64,000 nt of DNA from Haliea sp040221975 (GTDB taxonomy: Bacteria; Pseudomonadota; Gammaproteobacteria; Pseudomonadales; Halieaceae). The translations under genes and the position numbers were made by a program. The notes beneath the pieces were generated by a model. That model worked only from the letters and a program-made list of their open reading frames with translations. It was not told the DNA's origin and ran no database searches. The stretch spans positions 124,001 through 188,000 of the forward strand of contig JAVJWR010000013.1 in the NCBI GenBank assembly GCA_040221975.1, given 5' to 3'. This document shows, in pieces, positions 25,530-33,412 of the stretch (positions are counted from its first letter, which is position 1; each line of letters starts with the position of its first letter).

Positions 25530-27077
25530 ATGACCACCAGCAGCACCATTGATCCGGCCGCGGACACCGCGTTTTTCGGCCATCCACGGGGGCTCTACGT
25601 GTGCTTTGCCACCGAGCTTTGGGAACGCTTCTCCTTCTACGGCATGAAGTATTTACTGCTCCTCTACCTCACCAAGTACCACCTGTTCTCGGATGCCAAC
25701 GGGCTGGAGGTGCTGGGCGGTTACGCCGCCCTGGTCTACGCCATGCCGGTGATCGGCGGACTGCTCGCGGACCGCTATCTGGGCATGCGCAAGTCGGTCA
25801 TCTTTGGCGGCCTGCTGCTGGTACTCGGGCACCTAGGGATGGCATTCGAGGGCGAACAGGCGCGACTGGTGGCTGCCAGTGTGGTGCGCGATGAGCGGGC
25901 GCTGCAGGTCTTCTATTTTTCCCTCGCCCTGATCGTGGTCGGCGTCGGTTTCCTCAAGCCCAATATTTCCACTATCGTCGGGCGCCTGTACGCGGTGGAC
26001 GATCCGCGCCGGGATGCGGGTTTCACCATTTTCTACATGGGCATCAACCTGGGTGCGCTGCTGGCCACCCTGCTGTGCGGCTATCTGGGTGTGAACTATG
26101 GCTGGGGGTACGGCTTCGGCGCCGCCGGTATCGGCATGTTGGTCGGCCTGGCCAGCTTCCTGTACGGCCAGAAACACCTGCAGGGGCTTGCCGAACCGAA
26201 ACAGCCGCAGAGACTGCGGGAACGCTCGCGTCTGGGCGTCAGCAAGGAGCTGACCATCTATCTCGCAGGCATCGCCGGAGTCTTCGCCGCCTGGCAGATG
26301 CTGCAATTCCACGGCGCTGTCGGTGTACTGCTGAATGTGTTGGCGCTGATAGTGGCCCTGGCCCTGGCCTGGTTCATCACCTTCCGCTGCAATACGGTGG
26401 AGCGCGGCCGCATGATCGTACTAGTCGTACTCACCGTTTCCAGCGTGGTGTTCTGGTCCCTGTTCGAACAGAGCGCCGCCTCCATGACCCTCTATGCCGA
26501 CCGGGTCATGGATCGCCGCGTCTTTGGCATCAACTTTACCGCGGCCCAGTACGGATTCTTCAATTCCTTTTTCATCTTCATCCTGGCACCGGTATTCGCG
26601 TGGCTGTGGACCAGCCTTGGCCGGCGCGGGCTGGAGCCCGGCACGCCGATCAAATTTGCTCTCGGCGTCGCCCTCGCCGGCCTCGGGTTCGGCGCGCTGG
26701 TACTCGGCGCCGCGACCCCCAATGAGGCGGGCCTGGTGCTGGGCTACTGGATGGTACTCGCCTACCTGCTGCACACCGCAGGCGAACTGTGCCTGTCCCC
26801 GGTAGGCCTTTCTGCGGTGACCAAACTTGCGGTACCGAGTATCGTGGGGGTGATGATGGGGGCCTGGTTCCTGGCAACAGCCTACTCCCAACATGTTGCG
26901 GCCCAGCTTTCCAAGCTCGCCGCCCTCGACGCCGATGCAGGCCTTGCCGATGTCGGCACGGCGCTGGCGAGCTACACTGAATTGTTCACCACCCTGTTTT
27001 ATGTCGGTCTCGGCATTGCGGCGCTGCAATTGCTGATCGCTCCGCTGCTGCGGAAAATGATGCACGGGATTCACTGA
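25530..27077 (+). CDS. Proton-dependent oligopeptide transporter (POT family)
   Basis: 515 residues, about 14 hydrophobic helices. Imports di- and tripeptides with H+. Seen: the ELWERFSFYGMKYLL motif (ExxER of POT transporters) in helix 1, GGLLADRYLG between helices, and a conserved FTIFYMGINLGA stretch. Closest in layout to DtpA/DtpB. It is divergent from the truncated M28 peptidase gene; both could be parts of a peptide-use unit. The 154 bp between them contain TATTCT at about 25473 as a weak -10 for this gene. Confidence 0.92.
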   Translation: MTTSSTIDPAADTAFFGHPRGLYVCFATELWERFSFYGMKYLLLLYLTKYHLFSDANGLEVLGGYAALVYAMPVIGGLLADRYLGMRKSVIFGGLLLVLGHLGMAFEGEQARLVAASVVRDERALQVFYFSLALIVVGVGFLKPNISTIVGRLYAVDDPRRDAGFTIFYMGINLGALLATLLCGYLGVNYGWGYGFGAAGIGMLVGLASFLYGQKHLQGLAEPKQPQRLRERSRLGVSKELTIYLAGIAGVFAAWQMLQFHGAVGVLLNVLALIVALALAWFITFRCNTVERGRMIVLVVLTVSSVVFWSLFEQSAASMTLYADRVMDRRVFGINFTAAQYGFFNSFFIFILAPVFAWLWTSLGRRGLEPGTPIKFALGVALAGLGFGALVLGAATPNEAGLVLGYWMVLAYLLHTAGELCLSPVGLSAVTKLAVPSIVGVMMGAWFLATAYSQHVAAQLSKLAALDADAGLADVGTALASYTELFTTLFYVGLGIAALQLLIAPLLRKMMHGIH

Positions 27078-27106
27078 GCGCGCCTGTTACCGGAGGAGTT
27101 GCAACC

Positions 27107-28339
27107 ATGGCCAATCAACAGCGGGACTTCGACCTGATCATCTGGGGCGCCACCGGCTTTACCGGAGCGCTGGTCGCGGAGTACATGGCCCAGACCTACG
27201 GCACTGGCGGCACGCTGCGCTGGGCACTGGGCGGGCGCAGCGAGAAGAAACTGCAGTCACTGCAGAAAACCCTGCAAGCCCGATACGCCGGTGAGCCCCT
27301 GCCTCTGGTCGTGGCGGATAGTGATGACCCCGCCTCCCTGCGGGACATGGTGCAGCGCACCCGCGTGGTCTGCACAACCGTGGGGCCCTACGCCCGTTAC
27401 GGTACGCCCCTGGTGGCCGCCTGTGCCACAAACGGCACTCACTACTGTGATCTCACCGGTGAAGTACAGTGGATGGCACGGGTGATTCCGGAGTACCAGG
27501 CCGCCGCCGAAGCCAGCGGTGCCCGCCTGGTTCACACCTGCGGGTTCGATTCCATCCCCTCGGACATGGGGACCTGGTTTCTGCAGCAGCGCATGCTGGA
27601 GCGCCACGGAGAACCGTCGCATTACGTCAAGGCCCGGGTCGGGCGCAACAAGGGCAGCGCCAGCGGCGGTACCATCGCCAGCATGCTGGAAGTACTGGAA
27701 GAGGCCAGACGGGACAGCGCCGTGCGCAAACTGCTCAGCAACCCCTACGCCCTGTGCCCGCCCGGCACCACCGGCCTGGACGGCCCCGACCAGGCCGGTG
27801 CCCGCTACGACAGCGACTTTGAGCGCTGGACCTGCCCCTTCATCATGGCGGCAATCAACGGCCGGGTGGTGCGTCGCAGCCACTGCCTGCTTGGCAAGCC
27901 CTGGGGTGAGGATTTCCAGTACGACGAATCGCAGCTTTGCGATTCCCGCGCCCAGGCCCTGCGCAACACCCTGGCGCTGGGTGCGGCCATGGCCGGTCTC
28001 GCGACCGGGCCTGGCCGCAAGCTGTTCGCACACTTCCTGCCCAAACCCGGCGAGGGGCCGAGCCGCGAGCAGCGCGAGGCCGGACACTACGAGCTGTTTT
28101 TCCACGGCGCGCACCCGGCTGACAGGGCGCTGGACATGCGTGTACGGGTCGCGGGACAACTGGACCCGGGTTACGGCTCGACCTCGCGCATGCTGGCAGA
28201 GGCGGCAGTGTGCCTGGCGAGGGATCCTCTCACTGTCGGCGGTGGCTTCTGGACTCCCGCCTCGGGACTGGGCGATCATCTGTTGACAAGGCTGGTGGAA
28301 AACGCCGGCCTGACCTTCGAGGAAGTGCCCCTGGAATAG
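27107..28339 (+). CDS. Saccharopine dehydrogenase-like NADP-binding protein (trans-acting enoyl reductase type)
   Basis: 410 residues. Seen: an N-terminal nucleotide-binding fold (LIIWGATGFTGALVAEYM) and WALGGRSEKKL, as in the saccharopine dehydrogenase NADP-binding domain; then YCDLTGEVQW and HTCGFDSIPSDMG, which are typical of the 'saccharopine dehydrogenase family' enoyl-reductase-like proteins, and not of lysine-pathway enzymes. Mycobacterial relatives reduce a double bond in trans during lipid synthesis. The role here is not known. It lies 29 bp after the POT transporter and 43 bp before an unknown membrane protein. Confidence 0.75.
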   Translation: MANQQRDFDLIIWGATGFTGALVAEYMAQTYGTGGTLRWALGGRSEKKLQSLQKTLQARYAGEPLPLVVADSDDPASLRDMVQRTRVVCTTVGPYARYGTPLVAACATNGTHYCDLTGEVQWMARVIPEYQAAAEASGARLVHTCGFDSIPSDMGTWFLQQRMLERHGEPSHYVKARVGRNKGSASGGTIASMLEVLEEARRDSAVRKLLSNPYALCPPGTTGLDGPDQAGARYDSDFERWTCPFIMAAINGRVVRRSHCLLGKPWGEDFQYDESQLCDSRAQALRNTLALGAAMAGLATGPGRKLFAHFLPKPGEGPSREQREAGHYELFFHGAHPADRALDMRVRVAGQLDPGYGSTSRMLAEAAVCLARDPLTVGGGFWTPASGLGDHLLTRLVENAGLTFEEVPLE

Positions 28340-28382
28340 CCTGCGAGGGTCATTGGCACACTGAGCAGACAGGGGTCCTACA

Positions 28383-30377
28383 TTGCCGGCAAACAACCTC
28401 AGCACACAGGGGCGCAGACGCGGGGTGAACCGTTTCAACCTCTCGTTCCGGGGAGAGATCCTGCCCGGCCACGACCCGGCCATCGCCAGGCGCAAGTTTG
28501 CCCGGCTGTTTGCGATCGACGATCCTCTGCGGGTCGAACAGTTCTTCTCCGGCAAACCTGTGGTGCTGCGCCGCAACCTGGACCCGAAGCGGGCGGCGTC
28601 CTGGCAACTGCGAATGCGCGGCCTCGGCCTGCAGGCAGAGCTGGTCAAGCAGGCGGACGACCTTGCAGCGCCGGTGCAGGGGACTCAGCCTGTTTCCCGG
28701 CCTGTCGCCGCAGCGGCATCACCGCCTCCTGCGCCAGCGCATCCACCACCTTCGGCGGCAGCTGCGCAGCGCGCCGCAGCCTCGGCGACACCACCCCCGG
28801 CTCGCCCCGTATCCCGCTGGGCACCAAACCCCTACACGCTGCGCCCCTACCAGGCAGGCGTGGCCCAGCGCCAGCGGGCAGCGCGGGCGGCGCGACTGAA
28901 ACAGGCCGGGGCCGTGGTCGCTGGTGTCGCCGCGATTGCATTGGCGCTGGTGGTCCTTGCCCTGCGCGCGCTGCCGACTCCCGCCGCTGTGCCTCCCCTG
29001 GTCGCGGCGGCCAGCCACAACGGCACCGAACTCATGCTCGCCACCGGCGAGCTCCTGCTCCGGCACGACCGCTCAGGCGCCGAGCAGGACATTCTGGCGC
29101 TACGCCATTTCGGCTTCACCGGTCGCCTGGCAGGGCTGCTGTGGGAGGGACCACAAAGCCTGCTGCTCCTGGCCGAGCACAAACCCGGGGGCAATCTCTA
29201 CCGCTGCCAGCTTGAGGAACGCCAGTGCCGGTTGCTGGCGGACGAGTCGGGCCCCTTGCAGGCGGATGCAGTGGCGGTGATAGAGAGCAGCGGCCACCTG
29301 ATCCTCGCTGACAGCAGCCGGTCACAGCTCTCCCTGCACGATTCCCGGGGCTACCGACTCGCCAGCAGTGAACGACCGCTGCCGGCGCACCCGGTGCTGC
29401 AGACGCACGCTGGCCTGCTATTGGTCAACAGCGCCGAGGGCCCGGGCATCAGTGTGCTCCGCTACGAGACCCGGGCTTTTGGCCAGCAGCTGGATGAGAT
29501 CCTGCTCCTGCCGGAACCTGCACTGGAGGGGGGCCTTGTTGCGATCCGGGATTTCGCCTGGAGCGGTGAGCAGTGGTGGGCCACCCTGGAGAATCCGGCC
29601 ACCGGCGCTGCCGGCGTATTCCGGTTCGATGCCCTGTGGGCCACGCTGGCAGAGGTCGCGCTGCCAGGCGGCTATCGCCCCCACGCGCTGGTACCCTGGG
29701 GCACGCGCATGCTGGTGCTCGATCAGGATCAACACCAGCTACTGCGGTTCAGTGCCGGGGGCCAGCCGGGTGTTGTCCTGGCCTCGTCCCGCCTGCAGGA
29801 AATGGCGGAAACACGGGCCCGGCAGCTGGGGCTGCGTCAAACTCTGGCCAGGTGGGTGCCGGGGATATTGGTGGCACTGGTGCTGGCCGCGTCCTGCTTC
29901 TCTCTCTGGCAGCGTCTGCGCCAGCGGGTATTTGCCGCTGACCGCCTGCGCACCGCGCCGAGACTGGGAAACCGGACCGGGGACATCTTCTGGTTACCGC
30001 CCGCGCCGCAGCGACCCGGACGTTTCACCGCGCTGCTGCAGCGCCTGGGCCCGAGACAGGGCCACCTCGGGGTGCTGGGAAAGCAGCTGATTCTGGTGGA
30101 CCACCGCGGCGTCTACCACGTCGGCAACGGTATCCAGTTGCAGCAACACCCGTTGTTCCTGCGCGCCGAAGACGTCATCGTCTACACTGGCCCGGATCGC
30201 CATCGCGCTTTCGCTGCCGATGCCTGGCCGCTGGTGCAACCCACGCTGGCAGCCGCGGGCAAGGCGGATACCGGCACCATTCTGGTGGCATTGCTCGAGA
30301 GTCGTCACCCGCTGGCCCTCAGCGTTGCGGGGCTGCTGGTCCTGCTGCTGGTTGGCGCAATGCTGCTGCTGATCTGA
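28383..30377 (+). CDS. Unrecognised membrane protein with N-terminal conserved domain
   Basis: 664 residues; I do not recognise its function. Seen: an N-terminal domain (about 15-80) with FNLSFRGEILPGHDP...ARLFAI and FSGKPVVLRRNLD, a pattern that I believe recurs at the N-termini of several gammaproteobacterial membrane proteins; a Pro/Ala-rich linker (about 95-150); a membrane helix (about 178-200); a large, mostly beta-type region (about 205-485), possibly a propeller (inference); a second helix (about 495-515); and a C-terminal helix ending at residue 664. The TTG start has GGGG 7 nt upstream; a GTG at 28425 is the alternative. It is followed by lutA 75 bp downstream. Confidence 0.7.
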   Translation: MPANNLSTQGRRRGVNRFNLSFRGEILPGHDPAIARRKFARLFAIDDPLRVEQFFSGKPVVLRRNLDPKRAASWQLRMRGLGLQAELVKQADDLAAPVQGTQPVSRPVAAAASPPPAPAHPPPSAAAAQRAAASATPPPARPVSRWAPNPYTLRPYQAGVAQRQRAARAARLKQAGAVVAGVAAIALALVVLALRALPTPAAVPPLVAAASHNGTELMLATGELLLRHDRSGAEQDILALRHFGFTGRLAGLLWEGPQSLLLLAEHKPGGNLYRCQLEERQCRLLADESGPLQADAVAVIESSGHLILADSSRSQLSLHDSRGYRLASSERPLPAHPVLQTHAGLLLVNSAEGPGISVLRYETRAFGQQLDEILLLPEPALEGGLVAIRDFAWSGEQWWATLENPATGAAGVFRFDALWATLAEVALPGGYRPHALVPWGTRMLVLDQDQHQLLRFSAGGQPGVVLASSRLQEMAETRARQLGLRQTLARWVPGILVALVLAASCFSLWQRLRQRVFAADRLRTAPRLGNRTGDIFWLPPAPQRPGRFTALLQRLGPRQGHLGVLGKQLILVDHRGVYHVGNGIQLQQHPLFLRAEDVIVYTGPDRHRAFAADAWPLVQPTLAAAGKADTGTILVALLESRHPLALSVAGLLVLLLVGAMLLLI

Positions 30378-30452
30378 CACGACGCCGGCGCTGCAATTTC
30401 GCTATACTCCCGGGCTTGCAGGTGCCGCAGCCTTCCTTGTGGCGCACCAGGC

Positions 30453-31262
30453 ATGGAGCTTTCGCCTTATATGGACAACCGCAAACCCAAGCGCAAGCGC
30501 ACCCGACCCCGTCGCGATGTCGCCCTGATGGTCACGTGCCTGGCCGACCTGATGCGACCCTCGGTAGGTTTCGCCGCCGTGCGCCTGCTGGAGCGGGCCG
30601 GGTGCCGGGTAACCGTGCCAGAGCAACAAACCTGCTGCGGCCAGCCTGCCTACAACAGCGGCGACGTCAATGCTGCCGTGCCCGTCGCCCGGGCCGTCAT
30701 CGAACTGTTCGAGCCCTACGATTATGTGGTGGCCCCTTCCGGTTCCTGTGCCGGCATGCTGTGCCAGCACTACCCGGCCCTGTTCGAGGGCGAGTGGCGC
30801 GAGCGCGCGCTGGCCCTGGCCGCCAAAACCTGGGAGCTGACCCGGTTCCTCACCGAAGTGGCGCCGTTGCCAGCGCCCAAAAAACCGCCTCTGGAGACAA
30901 CCGTCACCTACCACGACGGCTGTGCGGGCCTGCGCGAGATGGAGGTCAAGCAGCAGCCGCGGCAACTGCTTCTGCAACAGTGCGGCGTAGAGGTCCGGGA
31001 GCTGTCGCAAACAGAGGTCTGCTGCGGCTTCGGCGGTACCTTCTGTACCAGGATGCCGGCCATCTCCACCAAGATGGCGGATGACAAACTGGACAGTGCC
31101 GTCGCCTCCGGTGCCCAGCTGCTGCTGGGCGGCGATCTCGGCTGTCTCCTGCATATCGCCGGGCGTGCCCGACGGCGGGGCCTGGAACTGGAAGTACGAC
31201 ATGTGGCGGAGATTCTGGCGGGCACGCCGAAAGGGCCGGGAATCGGAGAGCCGCGCGGGTGA
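30453..31262 (+). CDS. lutA: L-lactate utilisation protein LutA (Fe-S protein, two CCG domains)
   Basis: 269 residues. Seen: two cysteine-rich CCG motifs, QTCCGQPAYNSG and EVCCGFGGTF, and HDGCAGLRE between them, the layout of LutA/YkgE. It works with LutB and LutC in NAD-independent oxidation of L-lactate to pyruvate. The ATG at 30453 or the one at 30471 may be the start; neither has a clear ribosome-binding site. The N-terminus is very basic (KPKRKRTRPRRD), longer than in Bacillus LutA. First gene of lutABC; a TATACT at 30403 could be its -10. Confidence 0.92.
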   Translation: MELSPYMDNRKPKRKRTRPRRDVALMVTCLADLMRPSVGFAAVRLLERAGCRVTVPEQQTCCGQPAYNSGDVNAAVPVARAVIELFEPYDYVVAPSGSCAGMLCQHYPALFEGEWRERALALAAKTWELTRFLTEVAPLPAPKKPPLETTVTYHDGCAGLREMEVKQQPRQLLLQQCGVEVRELSQTEVCCGFGGTFCTRMPAISTKMADDKLDSAVASGAQLLLGGDLGCLLHIAGRARRRGLELEVRHVAEILAGTPKGPGIGEPRG

Positions 31263-32686
31263 AGATTACCAGCAGCGAATTCATGCAGCACGCCGATGCA
31301 GCGCTGGCGGATACTGACAAGGCCCAGCGCCGGGATCTGCTGGGGCTGTTCATGCCGCTGGCCCGCGATGCCGCCGCTGCGCGCTACGGTGACTTCGAAG
31401 CCTTGCGCGCACACCTGAAACAGGTGCGACGCCACACCATGGCGCACCTGGAACACTATCTCACCCGCTTCGAGGAGACGGCGCTGCGCAACGGCAACCA
31501 GGTCCACTTTGCCGCCACACCGGAGGAGCTCAACAGCACCGTGCTGTCCATCTGCCGGGCCCACGGCGCCCGCCGGGTGGCCAAGGGCAAGTCCATGGTC
31601 ACCGAGGAAACCGCACTCAATGACCATCTGCTGAAAGCCGGGCTGGAGGTCATTGAGACCGACCTCGGCGAATACATCATCCAGCAGGCCGGCGAGACCC
31701 CCAGCCACATCGTCGGCCCCGCGCTGCACAAGTCGCTGGCGGACATCCGCCAGCTGTTTCTGGACCGGCACCCGCTGGGGGAGCGCCCCCTGAAGCGGGT
31801 CGAGGATATTGTCAGTGAAGCCCGGGGCATACTGCGCGAGCAGTTCCTGCAGGCCGAGGTGGGCGTGATCGGCGCCAATGCGCTGATTGCAGAGGATGGC
31901 ACCACCATGCTGGTCACCAATGAGGGCAATGGCGACCTCTGCGCCAACCTGCCTCCCGTGGTCATCGTCTGTACCACGCTGGAGCGCATTCTGCCGCGGG
32001 CGGAGGACGCGATGGCCCTGCAACGCCTGCTGGTACGCTCGGCGACCGGTCAGCCGCACACCTGCTACACCAGCTTCTACTCCGGACCGCGACGGGAGGA
32101 AGATGTCGACGGGCCGCTGGAAACCCACATCATACTGCTCGACAACAAGCGTACGGAGCTTCTTGCCAGCGACTACAGCGAAATTCTGGACTGCATCCGC
32201 TGCGGCGCCTGCCTCAACCACTGCCCGATCTATGTCGCTGTCGGTGGCCATGCCTACGGCTGGGTCTACCCGGGCCCCATGGGCTCGGTGCTGACCCCGC
32301 TGCTGACCTCGCTGGAGCAGAGCAATGCCCTCCCCAACGCCTGTACCAGTTGCGGGCGCTGCGCGGAAATATGTCCGGCCAATATCCCGTTGCCGGATCT
32401 GCTGCGCGACCTGCGCCAGGAGGAAAACCAGCGCCAGCTCAATTCACCACGGCTGCGGCGGGGGCTGCGCCTGCACGCCTGGCTGCTCTGTCACCCGGCC
32501 CTGTACCAGCGCCTGACGGGCTGGACAATGCCGGTACTGGCCTGGCTGGGGAGACGCCGGGGCGGTCTGCACAAGCTGCCTTTTGCCGCAGGCTGGACCG
32601 GCACCCGCGACTTCCCCGCACCTGAGGGCGGCACCTTCATGCGCCAGTACCGCAAGCGCGGCAGAGGGAGAAGACGCCGTGGCTGA
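31259..32686 (+). CDS. lutB: L-lactate utilisation protein LutB (iron-sulfur)
   Basis: 475 residues. Seen: a LUD-type N-terminal domain (about 60-300) and two ferredoxin-like clusters, CIRCGACLNHCP near residues 312-323 and CTSCGRCAEICP near 362-373, as in LutB/YkgF. The GTG start overlaps the lutA stop by 4 nt (GTGA), so translation is coupled. A C-terminal basic tail (RKRGRGRRRRG) is family-like. Electron acceptor is not known. Confidence 0.94.
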   Translation: MKITSSEFMQHADAALADTDKAQRRDLLGLFMPLARDAAAARYGDFEALRAHLKQVRRHTMAHLEHYLTRFEETALRNGNQVHFAATPEELNSTVLSICRAHGARRVAKGKSMVTEETALNDHLLKAGLEVIETDLGEYIIQQAGETPSHIVGPALHKSLADIRQLFLDRHPLGERPLKRVEDIVSEARGILREQFLQAEVGVIGANALIAEDGTTMLVTNEGNGDLCANLPPVVIVCTTLERILPRAEDAMALQRLLVRSATGQPHTCYTSFYSGPRREEDVDGPLETHIILLDNKRTELLASDYSEILDCIRCGACLNHCPIYVAVGGHAYGWVYPGPMGSVLTPLLTSLEQSNALPNACTSCGRCAEICPANIPLPDLLRDLRQEENQRQLNSPRLRRGLRLHAWLLCHPALYQRLTGWTMPVLAWLGRRRGGLHKLPFAAGWTGTRDFPAPEGGTFMRQYRKRGRGRRRRG

Positions 32687-33398
32687 GTCGTCGAGGAGTG
32701 AGATACTGGCCCGCCTGCGCGCCACCGCGACTGGCGCCGCCACTGCCGCAACGCCGCAACAGATCGCGCAGGAACTGGCAGCCCTGGGATTCGCCAGCGC
32801 CGCAGTCCCGCCCGCAACTGACACCTGCATCGCCTTCATGGCGAATGTGCTGGTGAACAAGGGCAGTGTCGACCTGGCGGCAGACCGGGCCGAAGCGGTG
32901 CGGGTGGTCGGGCGCTATCTCTACAGTCGCTTTCGCACACACAAGCTGGTGGCCGGCAACGATCCGCGCATCGCCGCCATGCCCTGGCGTGATGCCGGTG
33001 TTTTGCCGCGGTTTGGTGCCGCCGAAAACGGCGATGCCGCCGCACTGAGCTACGCCCGGCTGGGGGTTGCCGAGACCGGTGCGATTGTCACCTGGACCGG
33101 CCGCGCCAACCCGGGGCGCAACAACCTGCTGCCCGAAGACCATCTGGTACTGGTCAACCGCGAGGATGTCGTGGCCACGCTGGAGGACGCCTGGCTGCGC
33201 ATCCGCGGGGAACTGCCGGCGGGCAGCTGGCCGCGCGGGATCAACTTTATCGCCGGCCCCTCCAGCACCGCCGACGTCGAGGCGCAGCTGGTGATGGGCG
33301 CCCACGGACCCCGGCGCTGGCATGTCATCCTGGTTGGTGCCACACCCGCCGAGGCTCTGGCGGAGGCCAATGCCCTGGCTGCCACAGCTACCCCCTGA
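32679..33398 (+). CDS. lutC: L-lactate utilisation protein LutC
   Basis: 239 residues from the GTG at 32679 (AGGGAG 8 nt upstream); it overlaps the end of lutB by 8 nt. Single LUD domain; seen are the VAETGAIVTW, VLVNREDVVATLEDAW and FIAGPSSTADVEAQLVMGAHGP stretches found in LutC/YkgG. It completes the LutABC complex. No lutP permease and no lutR regulator lie in this window. Confidence 0.92.
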   Translation: MAESSRSEILARLRATATGAATAATPQQIAQELAALGFASAAVPPATDTCIAFMANVLVNKGSVDLAADRAEAVRVVGRYLYSRFRTHKLVAGNDPRIAAMPWRDAGVLPRFGAAENGDAAALSYARLGVAETGAIVTWTGRANPGRNNLLPEDHLVLVNREDVVATLEDAWLRIRGELPAGSWPRGINFIAGPSSTADVEAQLVMGAHGPRRWHVILVGATPAEALAEANALAATATP

Positions 33399-33412
33399 CG
33401 CAATGCGAGGAA

